37,264 nt of DNA from an uncultured Anaerolineales bacterium (GTDB taxonomy: Bacteria; Chloroflexota; Anaerolineae; Anaerolineales; UBA4823), in contig CALFWB010000122.1 in the NCBI GenBank assembly GCA_937928795.1, forward strand, positions 1-37,264. The letters run 5' to 3'. Shown one piece after another: positions 25,410 to 37,264 of this stretch (positions within the stretch are counted from its first letter, which is position 1; each line of letters opens with the position of its first letter). Position numbers and translations under genes: made by a program. The notes under the pieces are model-generated. The model was not told the DNA's origin. It searched no databases and saw only the letters and a program-made list of their open reading frames with translations.

Positions 25410-26467
25410 ATCAAGAAAATGGGTCAACGCCCAACATCCGCAAACGCGTTGGACTGCGCGAGGTTGCTAAAGTTGCCCATACCTCAATCGCCACGGTCTC
25501 GCGGGTTTTAAACAACACGGGCTATGTGTCCGAGGAGAGCCGCCAGCGCGTCTTGGAAGCGGTGCATCAATTGAATTATCAGCCCAATTTGCGGGCAAAG
25601 GCGCTACGTCAACGCTATAGCCGCACGATTGGCTTGATCATTCCCAATTTATTGAACGCTTATTACACCGCCTTAGCCGATCACATCAGCTTGCTGCTTA
25701 ACCAAGCCGGCTTTCAATTGTTGCTGTCTTCGACCCGCGATGAGGTAGAAGTTGAACGCACTGCCCTGCAGAAGCTCATCGGACATGATGTGGATGGATT
25801 AATTTGGGTGCCCACCGCTCCGGATGAAGCGCTTTTGGATCACCTCTATTCCCAGGGGATTCCAACCGTTTGTATTGTGCGACAACTTAAGGGGGCACGT
25901 TTGGATGCCATTGTGTTTGAGGATTTCAAAGGCGCAAAGGCAGCCACCCAAGAATTGCTCAAAGCTGGTCACAAACGCATTGGCTACATCGGCGGTGATG
26001 TCGGTTATAGCAGTAATTACGACCGCTGGCAAGGCTTCTTGCAGGCGATGCAGGAGGCTGGTCTTCAAACCGATGAAGGCTGCGTCAGGTTAGGTGCATT
26101 GCGCAGCGAGTGGGGAGCAAAGGCGGCTGAGGAACTGTTACGGTTGCAACCGCGCCCGACCGCTCTCTTTGTCGCCAGCAACGCAATCATGCCCGGCGTG
26201 ATTAAGACTCTGCGGACACAGCGGATCGAAATTCCGCGTGACATTTCCCTGATTTGCTTTGATGATTTAGACTGGTTTTCTTTTTCTCAACCCCCGATCA
26301 GCGCTGTGGCAACCAGCCATACCCACCTCGCTCAGGCTTGTGTGGACTTGTTGCTGCGACGCATCAATGGGCAAGACGAAGGATTGGCGCAACCTTACCT
26401 GCGCAAAATTAGCTTCGAGCTGGTTCGCCGCGCTTCCATCGCGCCACCACCCAAAGCAAACGATTGA
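25406..26467 (+). CDS. LacI/GalR-family transcriptional regulator
   Basis: This 353-aa protein has an N-terminal helix-turn-helix (about 17-36, LREVAKVAHTSIATVSRVLN), a hinge helix near 60-72, and a periplasmic-binding-like effector domain with ISLICFDDLDWFSFSQPPIS near the end. It begins with TTG overlapping the upstream stop (TTGA), preceded by a strong purine-rich ribosome site. It probably represses the promoters at 16103 and 20842 through the GTAAACGTTTAC-type operators and releases them on binding the imported compound or a product. Confidence 0.95.
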   Translation: MNQENGSTPNIRKRVGLREVAKVAHTSIATVSRVLNNTGYVSEESRQRVLEAVHQLNYQPNLRAKALRQRYSRTIGLIIPNLLNAYYTALADHISLLLNQAGFQLLLSSTRDEVEVERTALQKLIGHDVDGLIWVPTAPDEALLDHLYSQGIPTVCIVRQLKGARLDAIVFEDFKGAKAATQELLKAGHKRIGYIGGDVGYSSNYDRWQGFLQAMQEAGLQTDEGCVRLGALRSEWGAKAAEELLRLQPRPTALFVASNAIMPGVIKTLRTQRIEIPRDISLICFDDLDWFSFSQPPISAVATSHTHLAQACVDLLLRRINGQDEGLAQPYLRKISFELVRRASIAPPPKAND

Positions 26468-26493
26468 ACATGCCATTTGGATAGGAGCTAAAC

Positions 26494-27939
26494 ATGAAAA
26501 CAGGAGCTAAAGCCGGCAATTTATCCCTTCTCTCGGAAAATCAACTCGACCACATCTATCAGGCTTCTCTAGACCTTCTGATGGAGCCGGGCATCTTGAG
26601 TGAGTCGGATTTGTTTCTAGACATCTTTGAAAAGGGAGGCGCGAAGGTTGATCGGGAAGCACGCACAATTCACATCCCACCCGAAATGGTGGAGTGGGCG
26701 ATCGCGCAGGCGCCGAAATCCTTTATCCTGCATGGGCGGAATGACCCTGCCATGGACTTGCAAGTCGAGCTGGGGCGGGTTTATTACGGGATGGGCGGCA
26801 CCTCCGAGCCGCTTTTTTGGGATTACGAAGCTCGTCGCCCGCGCCAACCGACCAAGCAAGATATGATTAACAACACCCGCGTTGGCCAGGCGCTGGAGAA
26901 TATCGATTTCGTCCAGACCCTGTGCATGTCCGGCGACATGCCCACCTCGACCATCTTTTTCCACGATTTCGATGCCATCCTGCGCAACACCACCAAGCCG
27001 ACGGTGATTAACATCCTAGAGCGTCCCTTTACCCAAAAATTGTTGGCAATGGTTGCAGCAGCCAGCGGCGGAGAAAGCGCCCTGCGCGAAAAACCTTCTG
27101 CTTTAGGGATTGTGACTCCCGTCACGCCGCTGAAAATCGCCGTGATGAACGAAGGCTTGATTGACGCTGTTCAAGCCGGAATCCCGATCCTGTATTCTCC
27201 GGGTCCCTTGATGGCCGCCACCGGTCCAGCCACCGTCGCCGGCACGGTGGTCTTGACCAATGCTGAAGTCCTGTTTGGGGTGGTGTTAACCCAATTGATT
27301 CAACCCGGCGCCAAAGTGGTTTTGAAGCCAGATACCGATGTCTTTGACATGCGCACCACCCAAGTGACCTACGGAAGCCCCGAACAAGATTTGGGCAAAG
27401 TGGCTATGGTGCAACTTGCCAAACGCTATGGCATCCCGATTTATGGCTTGGGTGGCGGTGTGGAAGCAAAATTGCCCGATGCCGAAGCGGCTGCAGAAGC
27501 CACGCTGACTCTGCTTTTGGTCAGCTTGGCCGGGATGACGCTGTGTCAGGCAAACGGCACCTTGTGTTTCGGACAATATGGATCGCCAGAGATGGCCATG
27601 ATCTGCGATGAGATCATCCGCCACATCAAGCGCATCTTACAAGGCTTTGAGGTCAACGAGGACACCTTAGCGGTTGAAGTGATCCGTCAGGTCGGTCATG
27701 GCGGCAGCTTCTTGGGGCACCCCCACACCAGCCGCTATTTCCGCAAAGAGTTGTTTTTCCCGGTCTTGTTCAAACGGCAGACGGTTGACGAATGGCTGCA
27801 GGCTGGCGGGAAAACGGTTGATCAGGTTGCCCATGAGAAAGTGCTGGAGATTTTAGCCCAAGCAAAGCCCGTTGAACTCTTGCCCGGCGCCGATGAAGCT
27901 CTCGAGCGCGCTCTACAAGAGGCGATTCGGGATAGCTGA
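26494..27939 (+). CDS. MttB-family (trimethylamine methyltransferase-like) protein, paralog 2
   Basis: This 481-aa protein is the second MttB-superfamily member. It shares with paralog 1 the order of blocks: an N-terminal LLxxxGI segment, GPATVAGTVVLTNAEVL in the middle, and GHGGSFLGHPHTSRYFRKEL near the end. There is no internal amber codon and the stop is TGA, so it does not use pyrrolysine. It follows the LacI gene by 26 bases with AGGAG before the ATG, in the same operon. It is predicted to pass a methyl group from a methylated amine to a corrinoid protein that is not encoded in this window. Confidence 0.88.
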   Translation: MKTGAKAGNLSLLSENQLDHIYQASLDLLMEPGILSESDLFLDIFEKGGAKVDREARTIHIPPEMVEWAIAQAPKSFILHGRNDPAMDLQVELGRVYYGMGGTSEPLFWDYEARRPRQPTKQDMINNTRVGQALENIDFVQTLCMSGDMPTSTIFFHDFDAILRNTTKPTVINILERPFTQKLLAMVAAASGGESALREKPSALGIVTPVTPLKIAVMNEGLIDAVQAGIPILYSPGPLMAATGPATVAGTVVLTNAEVLFGVVLTQLIQPGAKVVLKPDTDVFDMRTTQVTYGSPEQDLGKVAMVQLAKRYGIPIYGLGGGVEAKLPDAEAAAEATLTLLLVSLAGMTLCQANGTLCFGQYGSPEMAMICDEIIRHIKRILQGFEVNEDTLAVEVIRQVGHGGSFLGHPHTSRYFRKELFFPVLFKRQTVDEWLQAGGKTVDQVAHEKVLEILAQAKPVELLPGADEALERALQEAIRDS

Positions 27940-28142
27940 ATCGGAAAACTCCTGCCATTAGAACCTTTGTCTATGTGCTTTTTGGCTTCTTTATTACTCT
28001 GTCGTCTTTTCTGATGGTCAGGCTTCTTTTGGTTCGCTATTTGATCCAGTAATGGAATAACGATCAATGCCTCTGAGCACAAGCAGCAAAGGCTGAAGGC
28101 TTTCCCAACAAAACTGTAAGAGTCGAATTCGATCCTATCCGC

Positions 28143-28148
28143 TATAAT
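28143..28148 (+). promoter_or_regulatory. -10 box close to the unknown membrane-protein gene
   Basis: TATAAT lies 16 bases before the ATG at 28165, which would give a very short leader. No good -35 is seen. The rest of the 27940-28142 gap shows no gene, RNA or convincing terminator. Confidence 0.35.
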
Positions 28149-28164
28149 GGGAGGAGAGGATTTG

Positions 28165-28901
28165 ATGGATATTTCAATCTTAGTGGCGTTGGCGGCGATT
28201 TTAGTAGCCGTGGCGGTTCTGATCGGATTTCTGCTGGCAACCGTGTTGGGAGGAAAAAGCGCTGATTTTCCACCTCAAGCCAAACGAGAAGGCTTGGATC
28301 GACGGATCAGTTTCTATACCGACCGACGGTTTCAACAAATGCTCCTCCAACTTGACGAGAGGGTCGTCCAGTCGCCCCATTTGCTCAAGGAAGAGGAGCG
28401 CCAGTGGCTTTTGTTGCTCTATCATGCGCTAGGTAAGTGGCTAGGTCTGCAACCCGTTGTGGCAGGGGAAGCGGCCGAGCTTAATCATGTCGATCAGCCA
28501 CCCCAGGTCACCTCTATACCTGCCCCACAAGTTCGCGAAGTTGCCCTCCAATCGGAAGCGACGAGATTTGCTGAGTTTTCCGATGCCCTAACTTCACCTT
28601 CAGCGGATATGCCGGTCAAAAAGGGAGTTGCTGATTGGCTTGCCCAGGCCTTGCAGCCCAAGGCAAATGCGCCTGAACCTCCGAGAAGTATTGCCATGCA
28701 GGTCGATGAAATCCTGCAGCGAAAGCTACAGGAAAGAGGGTGGCACGGGCGTGGCATTCGCTTGCTGGAGCTGCCTAACAAAGGCATGGTAGTCCTGATT
28801 GGCTTGAATCAGTATGCCACCGTAGATGAAGTTCCCGATGCTGAAATCCGCGCCCTGATCCGCGCTTCGGTTAGCGAATGGGAAACCAAGCTGCTTGGCG
28901 G

Positions 28902-28905
<4 letters not shown>
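28165..28905 (+). CDS. Unknown single-pass membrane protein
   Basis: I do not recognise this 246-aa protein. It has one N-terminal transmembrane segment (about residues 4-27) followed by a charged region (KREGLDRRISFYTDRRFQQML), a Pro/Ala-rich linker at about 110-160, and a compact C-terminal part of some 75 residues (QVDEILQRKLQERGWHGRGI to the end). The linker-plus-domain layout suggests an anchored cytoplasmic domain. The ATG has a strong GAGGAGAGGA upstream; an earlier ATG at 28147 overlaps the -10 box. It converges on secA and overlaps it by four bases. No function is proposed. Confidence 0.8.
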
Positions 28906-33026
<4,121 letters not shown>

Positions 33027-33046
33027 ACTTGTTGCCTCGAACGCTG

Positions 33047-33055
33047 ATTATAGCA
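33047..33055 (-). promoter_or_regulatory. Extended -10 promoter of secA
   Basis: On the minus strand TGCTATAAT (33047-33055) gives a consensus -10 with the TG extension, about 20 bases before the secA ATG. No -35 match is needed for this class and none is clear. The palindrome AGGCAATTGGCTTGCCT (33056-33072) lies directly upstream, between the two divergent promoters. Confidence 0.6.
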
Positions 33056-33067
33056 TAGGCAATTGGC

Positions 33068-33095
33068 TTGCCTGATCGATTTAGAATGTTATAAT
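33068..33095 (+). promoter_or_regulatory. Divergent promoter opposite secA
   Basis: TTGCCT (33068-33073), a 16-base spacer and TATAAT (33090-33095) preceded by TGT form a plausible promoter. It would transcribe the repeat block 33113-33282 and possibly the split-barrel protein gene. Confidence 0.45.
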
Positions 33096-33112
33096 CTTCT
33101 AATTGTGCAGGA

Positions 33113-33282
33113 GACCGACGGGCTAAAGCCCGGGTTACTTATCGAGCGTAATATAAGCTTTAGCTTGTGGATACGACCTACGGGCTAAAGCCCATGTTAC
33201 GGACGTCAGTTTGGCGCAGCTTATCGGGCGTAACATAAGCTTTCGCTTGTGGAAACGACCTACGGGCTAAAGCCGATGTTAC
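33113..33282. repeat. Interspersed repeat block with GGGCTAAAGCCC hairpins
   Basis: Two modules alternate as A-B-A-B-A. A is about 26 bases with GACCTACGGGCTAAAGCCC (33113, 33175, 33257); B is about 37 bases, reading TTATCGGGCGTAACATAAGC and on (33138-33174, 33220-33256). A 19-base spacer parts the second A from the second B. Module A contains the palindrome GGGCTAAAGCCC. The spacing and internal hairpins fit a dispersed REP/ERIC-type repeat; the repeats are too few and variable for a CRISPR. Confidence 0.8.
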
Positions 33283-33298
33283 GAAAATCCGCTCTTTC

Positions 33299-33327
33299 TT
33301 GCTAAAAGACGAACAAATGGGTAAACT
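33299..33327 (+). promoter_or_regulatory. Promoter of the split-barrel protein gene
   Basis: TTGCTA (33299-33304), a 17-base spacer and TAAACT (33322-33327) lie 64 bases before the ATG at 33392. The -10 is the same as in the nuo promoter. Confidence 0.5.
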
Positions 33328-33391
33328 TAGAGGTGCTGGCTAAGATTTGATGGGAAACGCTTTTTTGAGCGTTTTGCGAGAGGAGAAACGG

Positions 33392-33835
33392 ATGTGGTAT
33401 AACCGTCTGATTGTCGCATTTCTTAAGTCACCTTTCTATAGGTTGCTCGGTAAGAACATCATGGTGATCGTTTATCAGGGGCGCAAGAGCGGTAAGGAGT
33501 ATTCTGTCCCGGTAAATTTTGCTCGTCTTCAGCAAAATGGGGAGGAATTTCTGGTCACCACCAGTTTGCGCACCCGCAAGTGGTGGCGAAATTTCCGAAA
33601 TTCAACTGCCGCCAATGTGCTTTTGGAAGGTCAATACCGCCCAGCCCACCTGCAAATCTGCGAGGATGCTGCTCCCGTTATGGAACACTTTGATCCGTTG
33701 CTTCGAGCATATCCGCAGTACGCTCGCTTTTTGAATGTGAAGCTTGCCGAGGATGGTTCTCCTTTGCCAAATGAGCTTGAAAGACTCGCTCAAGAACGTG
33801 TTGTGATAAGGACGCAACTGGTTTCTTCAGCTTAG
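33392..33835 (+). CDS. Nitroreductase/deazaflavin-dependent (DDN-like) split-barrel protein
   Basis: This small 147-aa protein resembles the F420/deazaflavin-dependent nitroreductase family, shown by VIVYQGRKSGKEYSVPVNFA followed by FLVTTSLRTRKWWRNF, the pattern seen around the flavin-binding strand in that family. The fold is a split beta-barrel related to pyridoxamine-phosphate oxidases. Cofactor (F420 or FMN) cannot be decided from the sequence. The ATG has GAGAGGAGAA upstream; an earlier start at 33347 is rejected. It stands alone between two repeat blocks. Confidence 0.7.
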   Translation: MWYNRLIVAFLKSPFYRLLGKNIMVIVYQGRKSGKEYSVPVNFARLQQNGEEFLVTTSLRTRKWWRNFRNSTAANVLLEGQYRPAHLQICEDAAPVMEHFDPLLRAYPQYARFLNVKLAEDGSPLPNELERLAQERVVIRTQLVSSA

Positions 33836-33875
33836 TTTTGGTCAATTTTTTCAACTGCCCACGCATATCTATTTT

Positions 33876-33940
33876 GGCGGGCTGAAGCCCTGCCTGATGA
33901 CCAAAAAGCCCTGCGGGCTGTCCAAAAGCCGGTTTCAGCC
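33876..33940. repeat. REP-like hairpin cluster between two genes
   Basis: GGCGGGCTGAAGCCCTGCC, AGCCCTGCGGGCT (33907-33919) and AGCCGGTTTCAGCCGACT follow each other, each able to pair with itself or a neighbour. The GGGCTGAAGCCC core is close to the GGGCTAAAGCCC modules at 33113-33282, so related repeats flank the split-barrel gene on both sides. It may help end that transcript. Confidence 0.6.
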
Positions 33941-34032
33941 GACTTTCCTGAGATGAGGAAGGGACTGATCCCGCCCAAATCGTGATCAAATTAGGGAAGG
34001 TAGGTAGTTCAAAATTTAGAAGGAGGAGAGAT

Positions 34033-35484
34033 ATGAACGAAAAAGCAGGCGCTCAAATCAGCCGCCGCGCTTTTATCCAATCGGCTCTAATTCTGTTGGT
34101 CATGATGCTGATTGGTGGCGTCCTAACCCTTGTTTTGCCCGCCGGAGAATACCAACGGACTCTCATCGAAGGACGCCAAATGATCGACCCCCAATCCTAT
34201 CAGCCGATCGAGCGACCCGACTATCCGTTTTGGCGCTGGTTTGTCGCTCCGCTAGAGGTCCTGAGCGGTCCCGATCGCTTGACCCTGATCGTGATCCTCC
34301 TCTTTATCCTGATGGTGGGCAGTGGCTTTGCCGTATTAGATCGGTGCGGTGTCCTCCAAGCCGGCTTAGGGCGGCTGATCGGGCGCTTTCAGCACCGCAA
34401 GTATCTGCTTTTGGCTTTGATCTCCTTGTTCTTTATGGGTTTGGGGGCTTTTTTTGGGATTTTTGAGGAGGTTGTGCCGTTGGTGCCCTTGATGTTAGCC
34501 CTCTCCTATCTTTTGGGTTGGGATTCGCTGGTCGGTTTGGGGATGAGTATCTTGGCGACCAACATCGGCTTTTCGGCAGCCATTACCAATCCCTTTACCA
34601 TCGGAGTTGCTCAACGCATTGCCGAATTGCCCCCCTTTTCCGGCGCAGGATTTCGCGCCATGGTCTTTCTTGCCATGTATGGGATTTTCATCCTCTTTCT
34701 CTTGCGCTATGCGAAACGGATTGAGCAAAAACCACACACTTCGCTGACCTATCATGAAGACCAGCGTTTTCGCCAGCGCTTCGGGTCATTGGATGTTGAA
34801 CAATTAAGAGCCACTGCGCCGAAACTAGGCCGGGCATTGGTGGTTTTTGGCGTTTTCCTCTTTTTGATCCTGTTGGTCTTAGTCTTTGCGCCTTTCTTGC
34901 CGGGCTTGAGTGATTTCAGTTTACCGCTGGTGGGGTTGCTCTTCTTGGTTGGGGCGGTTGCAGCCGGATTGATCAGTGGAGAGGGTTGGAAGACGGTGCG
35001 GGGTGCTTTGGGAGAGGGCATCAGCGGGATTGCGCCGGGCATCCCCTTAATCCTCATGGCTGCTAGTGTCAAATATATTGTCGCCCAAGGAAAAGTTATG
35101 GATACCATTCTCTATCGCGCTTCTCAATCCTTGGGCAATCTCTCGCCGTTTGAAGCAGCGTTGTGGGTGTACGCTCTAGCCTTGCTGTTGGAGTTCTTTA
35201 TCGCTTCTGGTTCGGCAAAAGCCCTGCTCGTGATGCCCATCCTCTTGCCTTTGGCAGACCTGTTGGGGGTCACTCGACAGGTGACGGTGACCGCCTATTG
35301 CTTTGGGGATGGCTTTTCCAATCTGGCGTACCCGACCAATCCAGTGTTGTTGATCTGCCTGGGTTTGACCGTGGTCAGCTACCCGCGGTGGATGCGTTGG
35401 ACAGCGCCGTTGTGGCTGGGGATTGGCATCGCCTCGGTGGCCTTTTTAGGCTTAGCCGTGCTGATAGGGTTAGGACCCTTTTAG
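34033..35484 (+). CDS. YfcC/DcuC-type carrier (C4-dicarboxylate anaerobic carrier family)
   Basis: This 483-aa inner-membrane protein has about 12 helices. The N-terminal helix ends in LVLPAGEYQR, as in YfcC-type members, and FGIFEEVVPLVPLMLALSYLLGWD and SGSAKALLVMPILLPLADLLGV are the two re-entrant-like blocks of this ion-transporter superfamily. Members carry dicarboxylates or, in YfcC-related branches, possibly arginine/ornithine or other small substrates; the substrate here is not known. The ATG has GGAGGAGAG just before it; a start 17 codons upstream is not preferred. It stands alone. Confidence 0.82.
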   Translation: MNEKAGAQISRRAFIQSALILLVMMLIGGVLTLVLPAGEYQRTLIEGRQMIDPQSYQPIERPDYPFWRWFVAPLEVLSGPDRLTLIVILLFILMVGSGFAVLDRCGVLQAGLGRLIGRFQHRKYLLLALISLFFMGLGAFFGIFEEVVPLVPLMLALSYLLGWDSLVGLGMSILATNIGFSAAITNPFTIGVAQRIAELPPFSGAGFRAMVFLAMYGIFILFLLRYAKRIEQKPHTSLTYHEDQRFRQRFGSLDVEQLRATAPKLGRALVVFGVFLFLILLVLVFAPFLPGLSDFSLPLVGLLFLVGAVAAGLISGEGWKTVRGALGEGISGIAPGIPLILMAASVKYIVAQGKVMDTILYRASQSLGNLSPFEAALWVYALALLLEFFIASGSAKALLVMPILLPLADLLGVTRQVTVTAYCFGDGFSNLAYPTNPVLLICLGLTVVSYPRWMRWTAPLWLGIGIASVAFLGLAVLIGLGPF

Positions 35485-35562
35485 GGAGACTCTAGACGAG
35501 GCTTCTCCTAGCGACACTCGTCGCAATAACCTCCGAATTGCCAAACCGAACACGCGATTTTG

Positions 35563-36756
35563 TTAAGATAGTTTCGGGTTGGCAGGCAGAGCTTCCGGCT
35601 GTGGGTTTTCAGCGACGATAGAAAAACTGATCAGGAAGCCGATGACCATGATCACCGCGCCGCTCAGATAAGGCAGAAACATCCGCACATCGAAGACCAA
35701 ACCCGCCCACAACGGCCCGGCGATGCGCCCTAAACTCAAGAAGGAATTGTTAAGGCCCATGGTGAAGCCCTGCTCATCCGTCGTCCGCTTGGAGACTAAG
35801 GCGGCCACAGAAGGGTTAAGCATCGCATTGCTTAAAACGAAAAGCCCACTGGTGATGAAGACTTGAATAAAGTTCTGAGCCAGAAGCATTAGCACAAAGC
35901 CGACGGCGCTGCTCAGCATGGCTGCCCGCACAATCGCCACTTCTCCGTAACGGCGCGTAGCAGGACCAGTTAAGCCTCCTTGCACAATGGCAGAGATCAA
36001 GCCGATGAAGGTCAAAACCGTGCCTACTTGGGCAGGGGTGAAATCGTAACGCAGTTTGGCATACAGTCCGAAAATCCCCTCAAAGTTGGTTAGTCCAAAA
36101 CTGATCAAAAAGGACATCAAGAACAGAACACCGAGCGGACTTCTTAAGGCGGTCACGAGCGTGCGTAGGCGGGATTGCTTCGGGTTTGCGGTTCGCGCCC
36201 CTCCCGCCGCATGACTTTCGGGGAGCAGAAATAGGATCATCAATAGAGCTACAACGGACAAGCCAGCCGCCAGAAAGAAAGGCGCCGAAAGCGAGAGGTG
36301 TGCCATCCATCCACCCAGGCCGGGTCCCACCACCATCCCTAAGCCCATGGCTGCCCCGATCATGCCCATCTTGCCGCTGCGCTCGCTTTTCTCGGTGCTA
36401 TCCCCGATGTAAGCCATGGCAGTTGGGAGGGTTGCAGAGGAGAGAATCCCAGCGAGGGCACGGGCAGCAAAGAGCATCCAGAGTCGGGTGGAGAATCCAT
36501 ACAGCAATTGCGCAATGGCGTTGCCCAACACGCCCACCATGAGGATTGGTTTGCGCCCGTACCGATCTGAAATGCTGCCCCAGATAGGCGCAAAGATGAA
36601 TTGCATGACGCCGTAGATCGCCATCAAACCGCCCATGGCGCTGCCGCCGCCGCCAAATTGGGTCACATAAAATGGCAAGATGGGGATCACAATCCCAAAG
36701 CCCAACATGACCACCACAAGGGTGAAAAACAAGATGAGCACCGGTCGGTTGTGCAT
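35563..36756 (-). CDS. MFS transporter, drug-efflux (TetA/MdtG-like) type
   Basis: This 397-aa exporter-like membrane protein has 12 predicted helices. Loop 2-3 has the MFS motif GSISDRYGRKPILM, and helix 5 has the antiporter motif GAAMGLGMVVGPGLGGW that marks proton-coupled efflux pumps. Substrate is unknown. The start is not certain: the ATG at 36756 is preferred, but a TTG at 36768 is also possible and no well-spaced ribosome site is seen for either. It is convergent with the YfcC-type gene, with a 78-base gap that holds no strong terminator. Confidence 0.88.
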   Translation of the reverse strand: MHNRPVLILFFTLVVVMLGFGIVIPILPFYVTQFGGGGSAMGGLMAIYGVMQFIFAPIWGSISDRYGRKPILMVGVLGNAIAQLLYGFSTRLWMLFAARALAGILSSATLPTAMAYIGDSTEKSERSGKMGMIGAAMGLGMVVGPGLGGWMAHLSLSAPFFLAAGLSVVALLMILFLLPESHAAGGARTANPKQSRLRTLVTALRSPLGVLFLMSFLISFGLTNFEGIFGLYAKLRYDFTPAQVGTVLTFIGLISAIVQGGLTGPATRRYGEVAIVRAAMLSSAVGFVLMLLAQNFIQVFITSGLFVLSNAMLNPSVAALVSKRTTDEQGFTMGLNNSFLSLGRIAGPLWAGLVFDVRMFLPYLSGAVIMVIGFLISFSIVAENPQPEALPANPKLS

Positions 36757-36860
36757 AGTGGTTGTCAACGCCTTTCTCTAGAGAATTGACGTAAACAGAC
36801 CCTCCTACAGAGAAGGGCAGAGCTAGTGAGGAATTGTATCACTGTTTTTTAGGGATGGTT

Positions 36861-36908
36861 ATCAAGATGTAGGATAGGGGGTATGCATCAATAGTGGAAC
36901 ATCTTGAT
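36861..36908. repeat. 10-bp inverted repeat upstream of the MFS gene
   Basis: ATCAAGATGT (36861-36870) and ACATCTTGAT (36899-36908) are perfect inverted repeats with a 28-base spacer, about 100 bases upstream of the exporter gene. They could be a split regulatory site or a stem-loop; no clear promoter links them to the gene. Confidence 0.35.
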
Positions 36909-36945
36909 CCCTGCCTTGAAAATTTTGCCTACTTGAAAGGTTCCC

Positions 36946-37264
36946 TCACCCCCGGCCCCTCTCCCACAAGGGGAGAGGGGAGATTCCCCCTCACCCTTCG
37001 ACGCGCTCAGGGCGGCGCCCCCGCTCCCTCTCCAAGCAGCGGGAGAGGGGAGGAAGCCCTCACCCTTAGGGAGAAGGGTTGGGGATGAGGGAAAAACCCG
37101 CGGGTTGAGTAGCGAGCGCAGCGAGCGTATCGAAACCCGTTGGGTTGAGCCTGTCGAAACCCGCCCTCACCCTTCGACAAGGTTTCGACAGGCTCAACCA
37201 GTCGGCTCAGGGCAACGCCCGATCCCCTCTCCCACAAGGGGAGAGGGGATAACTGCTCCCTTCT
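36946..37264. repeat. Right-edge REP-like repeat block
   Basis: No gene is seen here. CCCCTCTCCC/GGGAGAGGGG hairpins occur at 36956-36980 and 37224-37248. A perfect 19-bp inverted repeat, GGTTGAGCCTGTCGAAACC at 37143-37161 and its complement at 37181-37199, matches the module at 341-397 near the left edge in the same orientation. Small open frames across the block are by-products of repeat composition. Confidence 0.8.

Noticed and set aside
19208..27939. Pyrrolysine-containing trimethylamine methyltransferase
   Set aside because: Neither MttB-like frame is interrupted by an amber codon, both end in TGA, and no pyl genes are present in the window.
27940..28142. RNA gene or terminator after the second MttB gene
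   Set aside because: No tRNA-like cloverleaf, stable hairpin or conserved motif could be found by eye.
33113..33282. Possible short CRISPR array
   Set aside because: Only three copies of module A occur, the material between them is itself repeated, and the module has internal palindromes with variable ends; no cas genes are near.
35485..35562. Terminator between the YfcC-type and MFS genes
   Set aside because: A weak GACGAG/CTCGTC pairing exists but the loop is long and no T-tract follows on either strand.

Overview
The window looks like a chromosomal segment of a Chloroflexota bacterium, probably class Anaerolineae. This rests on three things: a complete nuoA-to-nuoN Complex I operon, clusters of MttB-type and UroD-type methyltransferases beside CUT1 sugar-type ABC transporters, and G/C-rich REP-like palindromes in nearly every intergenic gap. 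There is no rRNA or other marker gene, so the assignment is an inference. No tRNA or CRISPR array was seen.

Layout. (1) Positions 1-640 hold repeats (three 72-bp tandem units and a module shared with the far right end) and a 78-bp palindromic mobile element, followed by a small CDGSH iron-sulfur protein gene. (2) Positions 1042-15639, minus strand, carry the whole 14-subunit NADH:quinone oxidoreductase operon in the order nuoA-B-C-D-E-F-G-H-I-J-K-L-M-N, behind one good promoter at 15688-15716. All Fe-S ligand cysteines that I checked are present. (3) Positions 16100-27939 form what looks like one catabolic regulon. One arm is an M24 metallopeptidase, an SDR dehydrogenase and a mutarotase-like protein. 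The main arm is a sugar-type ABC importer (lipoprotein plus two permeases, no ATPase), a UroD-family protein, a LacI regulator and an MttB-family methyltransferase. A second MttB gene lies between them on the opposite strand. The two plus-strand promoters share -35/-10 architecture, and each has a LacI-type operator just downstream of the -10. (4) Positions 28165-33026 hold an unknown membrane-anchored protein and an oversized SecA (1374 aa). (5) Positions 33027-36756 hold a small split-barrel nitroreductase-like protein, a YfcC/DcuC-type carrier and an MFS exporter. (6) The right end, 36900-37264, is again made of REP-like repeats related to those at the left end.

The most unusual signal is a 78-bp palindromic element present three times (482-559, 16010-16087, 20748-20825). 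The copies differ from their consensus by one private transition each. Each is flanked by an 8-9 bp target-site duplication, all lie in the same orientation, and each sits immediately upstream of a promoter (32, 38 and 39 nt before the -10). Two of these are the LacI-regulated promoters. It behaves like a recently mobile MITE that preferentially lands, or is retained, at promoter upstream edges.

How the genes may work together: the LacI protein probably controls import of a small substrate by the ABC system. The UroD and MttB proteins point to methyl-group transfer from a methylated amine or related compound, and the SDR, mutarotase-like protein and M24 peptidase would process the rest. No corrinoid protein, corrinoid activase or ABC ATPase is in the window, so the pathway must borrow these from elsewhere.
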